From assembly GCF_900215375.1 (NCBI RefSeq), contig NZ_OBEF01000004.1, positions 124,001-188,000 of the forward strand: DNA of 64,000 bases, read 5' to 3'. This document shows, piece after piece, positions 1 to 9,060 of this stretch. The first letter of the stretch is position 1. Each line of letters begins with the position of its first letter. Below the pieces are notes generated by a model that was not told where the DNA came from, searched no databases, and saw nothing but the letters and a program-made list of their open reading frames with translations. The position numbers and the translations under genes are program-made. Source of the DNA: Enterobacter sp. CC120223-11. GTDB taxonomy: Bacteria; Pseudomonadota; Gammaproteobacteria; Enterobacterales; Enterobacteriaceae.

Positions 1-346
1 CGCGGTCGCCATGTTGCTGATGTTTATCGTTGGCTTCGCGATGAGCGCCGGTCCGCTGATCTGGGTACTGTGTTCTGAGATCCAGCCGCTGAAAGGCCGT
101 GATTTCGGTATCACCTGCTCCACCGCCACCAACTGGATTGCCAACATGATCGTCGGCGCAACCTTCCTGACCATGCTGAACAGCCTCGGCAACGCCAACA
201 CCTTCTGGGTTTACGGCGGGCTGAACCTGTTCTTCATCGTGCTGACCCTGTGGCTGGTGCCGGAAACCAAACACGTGTCGCTGGAACATATCGAACGTAA
301 CCTGATGAAAGGCCGTCCACTGCGTGAGATTGGCGCCCAGAGCTAA
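1..346 (+). CDS. galP: Galactose:H+ symporter GalP, C-terminal part
   Basis: C-terminal 114 residues of the MFS sugar porter GalP, an inner-membrane galactose/glucose:proton symporter; the 5' part lies outside the window and the frame is open from base 2. The last transmembrane helices are visible, followed by the conserved cytoplasmic [12 protein letters not shown] segment that ends MFS sugar porters and a tail ending in REIGAQS, nearly identical to E. coli GalP. It precedes sprT and endA exactly as in E. coli. Nothing suggests a broken gene; the truncation is only the window edge. Confidence 0.96.
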   Translation, partial: AVAMLLMFIVGFAMSAGPLIWVLCSEIQPLKGRDFGITCSTATNWIANMIVGATFLTMLNSLGNANTFWVYGGLNLFFIVLTLWLVPETKHVSLEHIERNLMKGRPLREIGAQS

Positions 347-353
347 CTTTCAA

Positions 354-427
354 GCCCGGCGGCGCAAGCTTGCCGGGCCTACGTTCTCTGGCCGTTGTAG
401 GCCCGTGCAAACGAAGAGCCGCCGGGC
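354..427. repeat. REP pair (BIME) after galP
   Basis: Two REP-like palindromes in opposite orientation, both built on GCCCGGCGGC / GCCGGGC cores (about 354-382 and 397-427). They lie in the galP-sprT gap and probably stabilise the galP mRNA 3' end. Confidence 0.8.
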
Positions 428-481
428 AATCTTCAAGTGACATATTGCGCTCCAGCCCACACCGCACTATTCTCTGCCCCC

Positions 482-982
482 ATGAAACCCCCTCGCCTTC
501 CCATCGCCATTCAGCAAGCCGTTATGCGCAGCCTGCGGGAAAAACTCGCCCAGGCTAACCGGAAGCTCGACCGCGACTATCCTGAACCGAAGCTGACCTG
601 GCAACAGCGCGGCACGTCTGCGGGCACGGCCTGGCTGGAAAACTACGAAATTCGCCTCAACCCTGTGCTGCTGATGGAAAATCAGCAGGCGTTTATCGAT
701 GAAGTGGTGCCGCACGAACTGGCGCATCTTCTGGTCTGGAAACGGTTTGGCCGCGTTGCGCCGCACGGCAAAGAGTGGAAATGGATGATGGAGAGCGTGC
801 TGGGCGTGCCCGCCCGCCGTACTCACCAGTTCGAACTGGATTCCGTGCGCAAAAATACCTTCCCCTATCGCTGCGGCTGCCAACAGCATCAGCTCACCGT
901 GCGCCGCCATAATCGCGTCCTGCGCGGCGAGGCCGTTTATCGTTGCGTCCACTGCGGCGATCCTCTGGTGGCTGAAAAGTAA
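482..982 (+). CDS. sprT: SprT family zinc metalloprotease-like protein
   Basis: 166 aa, matching E. coli SprT (165 aa) over its whole length. The start at [14 protein letters not shown] is chosen by family alignment; a longer in-frame start exists upstream without support. The zinc-binding HExxH motif is His78-Glu79-Leu-Ala-His82 (HELAH), and a C-terminal zinc ribbon is formed by Cys131, Cys133, Cys155 and Cys158. SprT-like domains occur in eukaryotic Spartan proteases that act on DNA-protein crosslinks; the bacterial role is not settled. It stands between galP and endA as in E. coli. Confidence 0.95.
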   Translation: MKPPRLPIAIQQAVMRSLREKLAQANRKLDRDYPEPKLTWQQRGTSAGTAWLENYEIRLNPVLLMENQQAFIDEVVPHELAHLLVWKRFGRVAPHGKEWKWMMESVLGVPARRTHQFELDSVRKNTFPYRCGCQQHQLTVRRHNRVLRGEAVYRCVHCGDPLVAEK

Positions 983-1076
983 CCTTCGGAAATAACAGGA
1001 ACTTTCCTGATCTGACTGATTGCATACAGGAACATCTTTAGCTACGTTGCGGGCTCGTTTTGAGACGGAGTTCGTG

Positions 1077-1811
1077 ATGTCCCGTAAATCAGTCCTGGCG
1101 TTGGCATTTTTCGCCACCGCCATTTCAGGCCAGGCCCTGGCCGAAGGTATCAACAGTTTTTCTCAGGCAAAGGCCGCAGGCGTGAAGGTCAATGCCGACG
1201 TCCCCGGCGACTTCTACTGCGGCTGCAAAATCAACTGGCAGGGTAAGAAAGGCGTCATCGATCTGGAATCTTGCGGCTACAAAGTGCGTAAAAATGAAAC
1301 CCGCGCCAGCCGCGTCGAGTGGGAGCATGTGATGCCCGCCTGGCAGTTCGGTCATCTGCTGCAGTGCTGGCAGGACGGCGGGCGGAAAAACTGCGCCAAA
1401 GATCCGGTTTATCGCAAAATTGAAAGCGATATGCACAACCTGCAACCTGCCGTGGGCGAAGTGAACGGTGACCGCAACAACTTCATGTACAGCCAGTGGA
1501 ACGGCGGCGAAGGCCAGTACGGGCAATGCGCAATGAAGGTTGATTTCAAAGATAAAGTTGCCGAACCGCCCGAGCGCGCACGCGGCGCGATCGCCCGCAC
1601 CTACTTCTATATGCGCGACCAGTACAAACTTTCGCTTTCACGCCAGCAAACTCAGCTGTTCACTGCCTGGAGCAAGCAATATCCAGTCACTTCGTGGGAA
1701 TGCACGCGCGACGAACGCATCGCCAGGATCCAGGGCAATCATAACCCTTACGTCCAGCAGGCTTGCCAGGCGCAAAAGAGCTACCCTACACTAGCGTCAA
1801 ATGTTAACTGA
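1077..1811 (+). CDS. endA: DNA-specific endonuclease I, periplasmic
   Basis: Periplasmic nonspecific double-strand endonuclease of the EndA/Vvn (beta-beta-alpha metal) family. The chosen start follows GGAG by six bases and gives a signal peptide of about 22 residues ending ALA before EGINSFSQA. The catalytic core shows [12 protein letters not shown] (the general-base His) and the [20 protein letters not shown] block. Several paired cysteines fit an exported disulfide protein. At 244 aa it is longer than the E. coli protein (235 aa), because the reading frame continues about nine residues past the usual ...CQAxKS end. Confidence 0.95.
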   Translation: MSRKSVLALAFFATAISGQALAEGINSFSQAKAAGVKVNADVPGDFYCGCKINWQGKKGVIDLESCGYKVRKNETRASRVEWEHVMPAWQFGHLLQCWQDGGRKNCAKDPVYRKIESDMHNLQPAVGEVNGDRNNFMYSQWNGGEGQYGQCAMKVDFKDKVAEPPERARGAIARTYFYMRDQYKLSLSRQQTQLFTAWSKQYPVTSWECTRDERIARIQGNHNPYVQQACQAQKSYPTLASNVN

Positions 1812-1831
1812 TATCCGGAAATCCTGAGACT

Positions 1832-2563
1832 ATGCGCATTCCCCGCATCTATCACCCTGAGTTTATTACTGCGGGCAACCAGATTGCCCTGAGCGAAGAG
1901 GCCGCTAACCACGTAGGCCGCGTGCTGCGCATGAGTGCAGGCCAGGCCATTCAGCTGTTCGACGGCAGCAATCAGGTTTTTGAAGCCGAAATAATCCAGG
2001 CGGATAAGAAAAGCGTGCGGGTGAATGTGCTGAGCGCCGAAACCGACAACCGTGAATCCCCGCTGCATATTCACCTCGGCCAGGTCATGTCCCGCGGTGA
2101 AAAAATGGAATTCACCATCCAGAAGTCGATCGAACTCGGTGTAAGCCTCATTACGCCACTCTTTTCCGAGCGCTGTGGCGTTAAACTGGATGCTGAACGT
2201 CTGAATAAGAAGCTCGCGCAGTGGCAGAAGATTGCCATTGCCGCCTGTGAGCAATCAGGCCGAAATGTGATCCCGGAGATCCGCCCGGCGATGGAACTCG
2301 AAGCCTGGTGCGCCGAAGAAGAGAGCGGATTAAAGCTCAACCTTCATCCGCGCGCCAGCGCCAGCATTAATACGCTGCCGCAGCCCGTTGAGCGTGTGCG
2401 TTTGCTCATCGGTCCGGAAGGCGGCCTGTCGGCGGACGAAATCGCCATGACGGCCCGCTACGCGTTTACGGATATTCTGTTAGGACCACGCGTTTTGCGT
2501 ACTGAGACTACTGCGCTCACCGCCATCACCGCGCTTCAGGTGCGTTTTGGTGATCTGGGCTAA
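1832..2563 (+). CDS. rsmE: 16S rRNA (uracil1498-N3)-methyltransferase RsmE
   Basis: 243 aa SPOUT-class methyltransferase that methylates N3 of U1498 in 16S rRNA of the 30S subunit, using SAM. An N-terminal PUA-like domain begins [10 protein letters not shown]. The C-terminal knot has the LIGPEGGLS loop and the [12 protein letters not shown] motif that bind SAM. The gene lies 20 bp after endA and 24 bp before gshB, the normal endA-rsmE-gshB order, so the genes are probably cotranscribed. Length equals the E. coli enzyme. Confidence 0.96.
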   Translation: MRIPRIYHPEFITAGNQIALSEEAANHVGRVLRMSAGQAIQLFDGSNQVFEAEIIQADKKSVRVNVLSAETDNRESPLHIHLGQVMSRGEKMEFTIQKSIELGVSLITPLFSERCGVKLDAERLNKKLAQWQKIAIAACEQSGRNVIPEIRPAMELEAWCAEEESGLKLNLHPRASASINTLPQPVERVRLLIGPEGGLSADEIAMTARYAFTDILLGPRVLRTETTALTAITALQVRFGDLG

Positions 2564-2587
2564 ACCTCGCGTTACAGGAGAAGAGTA

Positions 2588-3535
2588 ATGATCAAGCTTG
2601 GCATCGTGATGGACCCCATTGCGAAGATCAACATCAAGAAAGATTCCAGCTTCGCTATGCTGCTGGAAGCGCAGCGTCGTGGTTACGAAATTCACTATAT
2701 GGAGATGAACGATCTCTATTTGATCAACGGCGAAGCGCGGGCGCAGACGCGCCTGCTCAGCGTTGAGCAGAACTACGACGGCTGGTATAGCTTTAACGGT
2801 GAGCAGGATATCGCCCTTGCCGATCTCGACGTCGTCCTGATGCGCAAAGATCCGCCGTTCGACACCGAATTTATCTATGCGACCTATATCCTCGAGCGCG
2901 CAGAAGAAAAAGGCACGCTTATCGTCAACAAGCCGCAGAGCCTGCGCGACTGTAACGAAAAGCTGTTCACCGCCTGGTTCTCCGACCTGACGCCGGAAAC
3001 GCTGGTCACGCGTAACAAAACCCAGCTGAAAGCCTTCTGGCAGCAGCACGGCGACATCATTATGAAACCGCTGGACGGCATGGGCGGCGCCTCTATCTTC
3101 CGCGTGAAGCAGGATGACCCCAACATTGGCGTTATCGCTGAAACGCTGACTGAGCTCGGCACTCGCTACTGCATGGCGCAGAACTATCTGCCTGCCATCA
3201 AAGACGGCGACAAGCGCGTGCTGGTCGTGGACGGTGAACCTGTTCCGTACAGCCTGGCACGTATCCCACAGGGCGGCGAAACCCGCGGCAACCTGGCCGC
3301 CGGTGGCCGTGGTGAGCCGCGTCCTCTGTCCGAAAGCGACTGGGAAATCGCCCGTAAAGTGGGCCCGACGCTGAAAGAGAAAGGCCTGATTTTTGTCGGC
3401 CTCGACATCATCGGCGATCGTCTGACGGAAATTAACGTCACCAGCCCGACCTGCATTCGTGAAATTGAAGCTGAATTCCCCATCTCCATCACCGGCATGC
3501 TGATGGACGCAATCGAAAAGCGTCTGGGCAAGTAA
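2588..3535 (+). CDS. gshB: Glutathione synthetase
   Basis: 315 aa ATP-grasp ligase that joins gamma-glutamylcysteine and glycine, the second step of glutathione synthesis in the cytosol. The start ATGATCAAGCTTGG follows AGGAGAAGAGTA. Visible blocks include the N-terminal GIVMDPI, the ATP-grasp lysine region [25 protein letters not shown], and the C-terminal metal-binding EINVTSPTC. Full length for the family. Its product glutathione is the substrate of Gss and a likely ligand of YghU, both encoded later in this window. Confidence 0.97.
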   Translation: MIKLGIVMDPIAKINIKKDSSFAMLLEAQRRGYEIHYMEMNDLYLINGEARAQTRLLSVEQNYDGWYSFNGEQDIALADLDVVLMRKDPPFDTEFIYATYILERAEEKGTLIVNKPQSLRDCNEKLFTAWFSDLTPETLVTRNKTQLKAFWQQHGDIIMKPLDGMGGASIFRVKQDDPNIGVIAETLTELGTRYCMAQNYLPAIKDGDKRVLVVDGEPVPYSLARIPQGGETRGNLAAGGRGEPRPLSESDWEIARKVGPTLKEKGLIFVGLDIIGDRLTEINVTSPTCIREIEAEFPISITGMLMDAIEKRLGK

Positions 3536-3639
3536 CCCCCTCTCAGGCGGGAGAGATCCCGCCTTCGCTCGACAGCGCCATGCTTTCCCCGCATACTGGC
3601 CCTTGTTGCTTTTTAAACCAGGAAACAGAACCTCTGACA

Positions 3640-4203
3640 ATGAATTTACAGCACCACTTTCTTATTGCCATGCCTGCTCTCCAGGACCCGATGTTTCGCC
3701 GCTCCGTTATCTACATTTGTGAATACAATGACGACGGCGCAATGGGGATCATCATCAATAAACCGATGGAAAATCTGAAGGTTGAAGGGATTCTGGAAAA
3801 GCTGAAGATCGCCCCGGAGTCTCGCGACCCGGACATTCGACTCGACAAACCCGTGATGACGGGCGGCCCGCTGGCAGAAGATCGCGGGTTTATCCTGCAC
3901 ACGCCACCGTCGGCTTTTTCATCGAGTATTCGTATTTCCGACAATACCGTGATCACCACTTCCCGCGACGTGCTGGAGACACTTGGCACCGCCGATCAGC
4001 CCACAGAGGTACTGGTTGCGCTGGGCTATTCGTCCTGGGAAAAGGGCCAGCTGGAACAGGAGATTCTCGACAACGCCTGGCTCACCGCCCCGGCCGATCT
4101 CAATATTCTCTTCAAGACGCCCATCGCCGATCGTTGGCGCGATGCCGCTCGCCTGATCGGCATTGATATTCTGACCATGCCTGGCGTTGCGGGGCACGCA
4201 TAA
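3640..4203 (+). CDS. yqgE: UPF0301 protein YqgE
   Basis: 187 aa, identical in length to E. coli YqgE and aligned end to end from [17 protein letters not shown] to TMPGVAGHA, which fixes the start 20 codons inside the longest open frame. Family UPF0301 (AlgH-like fold); no firm biochemical role. The stop codon overlaps the ruvX start by one base (TAATG), so translation is probably coupled and the two genes form an operon. Confidence 0.95.
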   Translation: MNLQHHFLIAMPALQDPMFRRSVIYICEYNDDGAMGIIINKPMENLKVEGILEKLKIAPESRDPDIRLDKPVMTGGPLAEDRGFILHTPPSAFSSSIRISDNTVITTSRDVLETLGTADQPTEVLVALGYSSWEKGQLEQEILDNAWLTAPADLNILFKTPIADRWRDAARLIGIDILTMPGVAGHA

Positions 4204-4619
4204 TGAGCGGCACGCTAATCGGTTTTGACTTCGGCACCCGCAGCATCGGCGTCGCCGTCGGGCAGCGAGTGACCGGGACAGCCCGCCCTTTGGGCGCGCT
4301 GAAGGCCCAGGACGGCACGCCGGACTGGAACGCAATACAGAAACTGCTCAAAGAGTGGCAGCCGGAAGCCGTAGTGGTGGGCCTGCCGCTGAATATGGAC
4401 GGTACCGAACAGCCGTTAACCGCCCGCGCCCGTAATTTTGCCAACAAAATTCATGGCCGCTTTGGCGTGAAAATCATTCTGCACGACGAGCGACTGAGCA
4501 CCGTGGAAGCCCGAGCAGGCTTGTTCGAACACGGCGGCTACCGGGCGCTGAACAAAGGAAAAGTGGACTCCGCCTCCGCGGTGGTGATTCTGGAAAGCTT
4601 TTTCGAGCAGGGATTTTGA
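4203..4619 (+). CDS. ruvX: Holliday junction resolvase-like protein RuvX (YqgF)
   Basis: 138 aa protein with an RNase H-like fold, essential in E. coli and implicated in pre-16S rRNA 5' end maturation; formerly called a putative Holliday junction resolvase. The first acidic residue sits in [14 protein letters not shown], and later conserved blocks are [13 protein letters not shown] and [11 protein letters not shown], with a further Asp in [13 protein letters not shown]. It overlaps yqgE by one base. A hairpin follows directly after the stop codon. Confidence 0.96.
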   Translation: MSGTLIGFDFGTRSIGVAVGQRVTGTARPLGALKAQDGTPDWNAIQKLLKEWQPEAVVVGLPLNMDGTEQPLTARARNFANKIHGRFGVKIILHDERLSTVEARAGLFEHGGYRALNKGKVDSASAVVILESFFEQGF

Positions 4620-4621
4620 TG

Positions 4622-4648
4622 AATCCCTCTCCCGCGAAGGAGAGGGAT
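4622..4648. terminator. Hairpin between ruvX and the csgD-like gene
   Basis: Inverted repeat ATCCCTCTCC / GGAGAGGGAT with a short loop, between two convergent genes. It could end transcription from both sides, but it is also a single half of the CCCTCTCCC repeat family found at 10.6 and 59.1 kb. There is no long T run. Confidence 0.55.
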
Positions 4649-4659
4649 AAGTGACAACA

Positions 4660-5313
4660 TCAATGACGCAGATTTTCGTTCGCCCAGCTCACAGCCTGAG
4701 TTCTGTTCTTCACGCTTAATTTGCGGAAAACATTGTACAGGTGTGTTCTTACCGTATTCTCGCTGATAAACAGCGCGCGTGCGATATCCATATTGGTTGC
4801 ACCATGGCGCAATTCATTAAGGATTTCACACTCGCGTTCGGTCAGCGGAATATTGTCAGAATCGCTGGATGTGTGAGCCGCTGCATACATTGCAGGGTGC
4901 ATCACGCTCAATTCAGCCGTCTGCTCGCCGTGAAGCACAGCTTTGACGCCCTCAATTAAGCGCGATTCATCATCGTCATGGCGAAATACACCGTACAGCG
5001 CTGGCCATTTCGCCATTTCGTACAGTTCATACTTTTGTGCACTATTGATAATAAGCAATCGCGGGCTTTCAACCTGCGACTGAATAATATCTCGCCAGAT
5101 CCCATTCAACTTTTTGTTAGATACTGCAATATCGAACAGCACCACGGTTTCCCGCGGTAAACGCTGCAGCAGTGGCTTATTAATGTTGTGCACATCAACA
5201 AAAACAGAAAGGAGATCCGACAGGTAGGCTGCAAAAGCATTTGCCTGCACAGAAGGATGAGTGATAAGTAGGAGCTGACGTGATTTGCCTACACTCTCTG
5301 ATACATCAAGCAT
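4660..5313 (-). CDS. CsgD-like LuxR-family transcriptional regulator
   Basis: 217 aa, the same length and architecture as the biofilm master regulator CsgD (216 aa). It has an N-terminal receiver-like domain lacking the classic phosphoacceptor environment and a C-terminal LuxR helix-turn-helix (about residues 150-212) with LTERECEILNELRHGATN, ALFISENTVRTHLYNVFRKL and KNRTQAVSWANENLRH. The last block is almost identical to CsgD. RBS GGAGAG precedes the ATG. In E. coli no gene lies between ruvX and yggR and true csgD is next to the csg operons, so this is a paralog or relocated relative. It may control the adhesin operon of this window, but that is inference. Confidence 0.85.
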   Translation of the reverse strand: MLDVSESVGKSRQLLLITHPSVQANAFAAYLSDLLSVFVDVHNINKPLLQRLPRETVVLFDIAVSNKKLNGIWRDIIQSQVESPRLLIINSAQKYELYEMAKWPALYGVFRHDDDESRLIEGVKAVLHGEQTAELSVMHPAMYAAAHTSSDSDNIPLTERECEILNELRHGATNMDIARALFISENTVRTHLYNVFRKLSVKNRTQAVSWANENLRH

Positions 5314-5887
5314 TTAAAAACTCTCCATAGTTGAAGCTCACCATCATGGTGATTAAATGGGTCAAAAAGACACAAGCAACGTGCTAAATATATAAAATCT
5401 AAACTTACAAACCGAAACAATATTTCATGAGAAAAATCCTATTCCTCATAAACAGAATAGAACGAATGCCTGATAAGTGTCAAAAGATTATCACCCTTTT
5501 TTTCTACGCCTACTCAATACAATGTCATGCGTGACGCGGGTTTGCCTCACACATCTTTCGCAGAGGTCGTTTTTACATCACCAAAGGCGATACAGATTGC
5601 AGAGGGTGTAAAAAGATAATTGTATTAGCCCGACTTAATATCAACATCAATATAACATTAACGTTATTTAAGTATTACCCCTACTAACACAATCTTTTAA
5701 TTTACCGAAAAGTAATGAACAGAGACTAATTATTCCGCAATTCTTCAGGTTATTTCGCCCATAGCGAGACTGGGCTCACAAAAATAAGCCTGGGCGTTAG
5801 CATCTTATTTACGTTTCATGACCGAGCGCTGACATTGACTGGCGAAATATCACGCTCGACTGGCCCCTGATATCCACGGAAGTTTGC
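5314..5887. other. Long AT-rich upstream region of the csgD-like gene
   Basis: 574 bp without a convincing gene, downstream of yggR and upstream of the CsgD-like gene on the same strand. It is clearly richer in A+T than the flanks (5380-5720 especially). Length and composition recall the large, multi-input promoter region of true csgD. One perfect palindrome lies close to the start codon; no other site is identified. Confidence 0.6.
5338..5352. promoter_or_regulatory. Palindrome TCACCATCATGGTGA upstream of the csgD-like gene
   Basis: Perfect 7-bp inverted repeat with one central base, 25-39 bases before the start codon of the CsgD-like gene. Position and symmetry fit an operator near the transcript start or a hairpin in the 5' leader. 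The binding factor is unknown. Confidence 0.5.
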
Positions 5888-6868
5888 CTACAGGCGACCT
5901 TCCGCCTGCCGTTGCTGATAGCACTGAGTAAAGGTCTGCATGCCTGCCTGCTGCCCGGTTTGCATAATGCCGGGTAGCTGATGCGTTTTCCCTTCACGAA
6001 TAAGGCTGCCTGCCGCCGGGGTGTTCACCAGCAGCTCGTACAGCGCCACACGACCGCCCTGCTTATCCGCCAGCAGCTTCTGTGCCAGCACGGCGTTCAG
6101 GCTCCCGGCAAGCTGGCTGCGCACCTGTTCCTTTTCTCCGGCAGGGAAAACATCCACCAGCCTCTCAATCGCCTGTGCGGCCCCGCGCGTATGCAGCGTT
6201 GACAGAACCAAATGCCCGGTCTCCGCCGCCGTGAGCGCCAGGCGGATGGTTTCAGTGTCACGCAGTTCACCGAGCAAAATAACATCCGGATCCTGCCGGA
6301 GCGCCACGCGCAGTGCCGCAGAGAACGAATAGCAGTGCGCCCCCACTTCCCGTTGATGAATAAGGCAGCGCTCGCTGTGATGGATAAACTCCACCGGATC
6401 TTCCAGGGTCAGGATATGCCCCTCACGCTGATGGTTGAGGTGATCCACCATAGCCGCCAGGGTGGTGGATTTGCCGCTGCCCGTCGCACCGGTCACCAGA
6501 ATGAGCCCACTTTCTTCATTCAGTAATTCAATGATAGCTGGCGGTACGCCGAGCCCTGAGAGCTGCGGGCAGCATTCCGGGAGCAGGCGCAACACCATCG
6601 CAACCCCTTCCGTATGCCGAAAAACGCTGGCGCGCAGGCGTGTGCCATCCTCCATTTGTACCGCGAAATCACAATGACATTCCTTTTGCCACTGCCGCTG
6701 TGCGGCCTCGCTGAGCCACTGATGCAGCAATATGTGCAGATCCGGGGCGCTAAACGGAGCAGGCTCCAGACAGCCCCGCCGCCGCCAGCGCGCCTTACCA
6801 TCGTTGCGCAGGTGTAGATCCGAGACGTTATGCTTTACACTAAGGGCCACAATTTCCTGCATATCCAT
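5888..6868 (-). CDS. yggR: PilT-like retraction/secretion ATPase YggR
   Basis: 326 aa, the same length as E. coli YggR, a cytosolic hexameric ATPase of the PilT/GspE superfamily. The Walker A motif is VTGATGSGKSTTLAAM, followed by the Asp-box TLEDPVEFIHH, the Walker B-like DVILLGELRDTETI and the His-box TGHLVLSTLHTRGAAQAIERL. The start MDMQEIVAL follows AGGATGATGAT and matches the family N-terminus. No pilus genes are nearby. The start codon is only 15 bp from that of the divergent yggS. Confidence 0.94.
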   Translation of the reverse strand: MDMQEIVALSVKHNVSDLHLRNDGKARWRRRGCLEPAPFSAPDLHILLHQWLSEAAQRQWQKECHCDFAVQMEDGTRLRASVFRHTEGVAMVLRLLPECCPQLSGLGVPPAIIELLNEESGLILVTGATGSGKSTTLAAMVDHLNHQREGHILTLEDPVEFIHHSERCLIHQREVGAHCYSFSAALRVALRQDPDVILLGELRDTETIRLALTAAETGHLVLSTLHTRGAAQAIERLVDVFPAGEKEQVRSQLAGSLNAVLAQKLLADKQGGRVALYELLVNTPAAGSLIREGKTHQLPGIMQTGQQAGMQTFTQCYQQRQAEGRL

Positions 6869-6883
6869 ATCATCATCCTGAAA

Positions 6884-7588
6884 ATGAACGACATTGCGCA
6901 TAACCTGGCACAGGTCAGGGACAAAATCTCAGCCGCTGTCGCCCTTTGCGGCCGTGCTCCGGAAGAAGTGACTCTGCTTGCAGTGAGCAAAACAAAACCT
7001 GCGAGCGCCATCGAAGAAGCGGTCGCTGCCGGCCAGCGAGCCTTCGGCGAAAACTACGTTCAGGAAGGCGTCGACAAGGTCCGCTATTTTCAGGAGGCGG
7101 GACAAAACGACCTGCAGTGGCACTTTATTGGCCCGCTGCAGTCGAACAAAAGCCGTCTGGTGGCGGAGTATTTCGACTGGTGTCATACCGTGGATCGTCT
7201 GAAAATCGCCAGCCGCCTCAGCGAGCAGCGCCCGGCTCATTTGCCGCCGCTGAACGTACTGATTCAGGTCAATATCAGCGATGAGTCGAGCAAATCGGGC
7301 ATTGCGCTTGAAGAGGTTGATGCGCTGGCCCAGGCGGTGGCGACCCTGCCCGGCCTCTGCCTGCGCGGGCTGATGGCCATCCCGGCACCAGAGTCAGATT
7401 ATGTAAGGCAGTTTGCGGTCGCCCAACAAATGGCGGTAGCATTTGCCCGGCTGAAAATAGACTATCCGACCGTGGACACGCTGTCGCTTGGCATGTCGGA
7501 CGATATGGAAGCCGCCATTGCGGCGGGTAGCACGATGGTGCGCATCGGTACCGCCATCTTTGGCGCGCGCAATTACACACAACAATAA
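6884..7588 (+). CDS. yggS: Pyridoxal phosphate homeostasis protein YggS (PLPBP)
   Basis: 234 aa, family length, a PLP-binding protein with an alanine-racemase-like N-terminal barrel fold that buffers pyridoxal phosphate and affects amino-acid and B6 homeostasis. The PLP lysine is in LLAVSKTKP (Lys36), followed by AFGENYVQEG and WHFIGPLQSNK; the phosphate-binding end is LSLGMSDDMEAAI...VRIGTAIFG. The start MNDIAHNL is set by family alignment. First gene of a yggS-yggT-yggU-rdgB-hemW operon with short gaps or overlaps. Confidence 0.95.
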   Translation: MNDIAHNLAQVRDKISAAVALCGRAPEEVTLLAVSKTKPASAIEEAVAAGQRAFGENYVQEGVDKVRYFQEAGQNDLQWHFIGPLQSNKSRLVAEYFDWCHTVDRLKIASRLSEQRPAHLPPLNVLIQVNISDESSKSGIALEEVDALAQAVATLPGLCLRGLMAIPAPESDYVRQFAVAQQMAVAFARLKIDYPTVDTLSLGMSDDMEAAIAAGSTMVRIGTAIFGARNYTQQ

Positions 7589-7610
7589 ATAAGGAAAACT
7601 GAGGAACGCC

Positions 7611-8177
7611 ATGAAGACGTTGACTTTCCTGCTTTCGACGGTGATTGAGCTGTACACCATGGTGATGCTGCTCCGCGTCTGGATGCAGTGGGCCCGCTGT
7701 GATTTTTACAACCCGTTTTCGCAGTTCGTGGTGAAAGCCACTCAGCCGATTGTCGGGCCGCTGCGCCGCGTGATCCCTGCAATGGGGCCGCTCGACAGCT
7801 CCTCCTTGCTGATCGCCTTTGTGCTGTGCGTACTGAAAGCTATCGTGCTGTTTATGGTCATCACCTTCCAGCCGATTATCTGGATTGCGGCGGTTCTGAT
7901 CCTGGTGAAAACCATCGGCCTGCTGATTTTCTGGGTGCTGATGCTGATGGCTATCATGAGCTGGGTAAGCCGTGGCCGCAGCCCGGTTGAATTCGTGCTG
8001 ATGCAGCTTGCCGATCCGCTGCTGCGCCCCATTCGCAGCATGCTGCCTTCTATGGGCGGCATTGATTTCTCCCCGATGATCCTCGTTCTGCTGTTGTATG
8101 TGGCAAATATGGGCATCACCGAACTGCTGCAGGCCACTGGAAACATGCTGCTGCCGGGGCTGTGGATGGCACTATGA
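7611..8177 (+). CDS. yggT: YggT family inner-membrane protein
   Basis: 188 aa with two similar halves, each bearing a YGGT domain: strongly hydrophobic segments at about 5-25, 60-95, 100-125 and 155-180, separated by short loops such as [19 protein letters not shown] and [17 protein letters not shown]. Integral inner-membrane protein; exact function not known, linked in other bacteria to cell-division or osmotic phenotypes. The stop overlaps the yggU start (ATGA). Confidence 0.94.
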   Translation: MKTLTFLLSTVIELYTMVMLLRVWMQWARCDFYNPFSQFVVKATQPIVGPLRRVIPAMGPLDSSSLLIAFVLCVLKAIVLFMVITFQPIIWIAAVLILVKTIGLLIFWVLMLMAIMSWVSRGRSPVEFVLMQLADPLLRPIRSMLPSMGGIDFSPMILVLLLYVANMGITELLQATGNMLLPGLWMAL

Positions 8178-8485
8178 GTGCCGTTGTTCACAGCGCAGAC
8201 GGGCTGGTTTTACGACTGTACATTCAGCCGAAAGCCAGCCGGGACAGCATTGTAGGCGAGCATGGCGACGAGCTGAAAGTCGCCATCACCGCACCGCCGG
8301 TGGACGGTCAGGCCAATGCCCACCTGGTGAAATTTCTCGCCAAACAGTTTCGCGTGGCGAAAAGCCAGGTGATAATTGAGAAAGGCGAACTTGGCCGCCA
8401 CAAGCAGGTAAAAATCATTCAACCGCAGCAGATCCCTTCGGGCGTTGAAGCGCTCCTCAAGCAGGACATCCCATGCAAAAAGTAG
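8174..8485 (+). CDS. yggU: UPF0235 protein YggU
   Basis: 103 aa; the start at [24 protein letters not shown] matches E. coli YggU and overlaps the yggT stop as ATGA, so translation is coupled. DUF167/UPF0235 small alpha-beta protein with conserved [19 protein letters not shown] and [11 protein letters not shown] blocks. Function unknown. The C-terminus is about seven residues longer than in E. coli and overlaps rdgB by 13 bp. Confidence 0.93.
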   Translation: MSAVVHSADGLVLRLYIQPKASRDSIVGEHGDELKVAITAPPVDGQANAHLVKFLAKQFRVAKSQVIIEKGELGRHKQVKIIQPQQIPSGVEALLKQDIPCKK

Positions 8486-9060
8486 TTCTGGCAACCGGTA
8501 ACGCCGGTAAAGTGCGCGAGCTCGCGTCGCTGTTAAACGATTTTGGTCTCGACGTTGTCGCACAGACCGAGCTGAACGTCGAGTCCGTGGAAGAAACCGG
8601 GCTGACATTTATCGAGAATGCGATCCTCAAAGCGCGTCATGCGGCAAAAGTCACTGGTTTGCCCGCGATTGCGGATGACTCAGGCCTGGCCGTGGACGTA
8701 CTCGGTGGCGCACCGGGCATCTATTCCGCCCGTTATTCAGGAGAAGATGCAACGGACCAGCAGAACCTGGAAAAGCTTCTGCTAACGCTGAAAGACGTGC
8801 CCGACGATCGGCGCCAGGCCCAGTTCCACTGCGTGCTGGTGTATATGCGTCATGCAGAAGACCCAACGCCGCTGGTGTGCCACGGCAGCTGGCCGGGCGT
8901 GATTACCCGTGAAGCTGCGGGCAACGGCGGCTTTGGCTACGATCCGATTTTCTATGTTCCCGAAGCCGGTAAAACGGCGGCGGAGCTGAGCCGTGAAGAA
9001 AAAATTGCCGTCTCCCATCGCGGGCAGGCGCTGAAACTGTTACTGGAAGCACTGCGTTAA
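8473..9060 (+). CDS. rdgB: XTP/dITP diphosphatase RdgB
   Basis: 195 aa Ham1/NTPase family enzyme that hydrolyses dITP, XTP and related noncanonical purine nucleotides to monophosphates, keeping them out of DNA. Motifs: the N-terminal [12 protein letters not shown] substrate loop, [18 protein letters not shown] with metal-binding acids, GGFGYDPIF and the C-terminal SHRGQAL. Two residues shorter at the C-terminus than the E. coli protein. It shares one base with hemW (TAATG). Confidence 0.96.
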   Translation: MQKVVLATGNAGKVRELASLLNDFGLDVVAQTELNVESVEETGLTFIENAILKARHAAKVTGLPAIADDSGLAVDVLGGAPGIYSARYSGEDATDQQNLEKLLLTLKDVPDDRRQAQFHCVLVYMRHAEDPTPLVCHGSWPGVITREAAGNGGFGYDPIFYVPEAGKTAAELSREEKIAVSHRGQALKLLLEALR

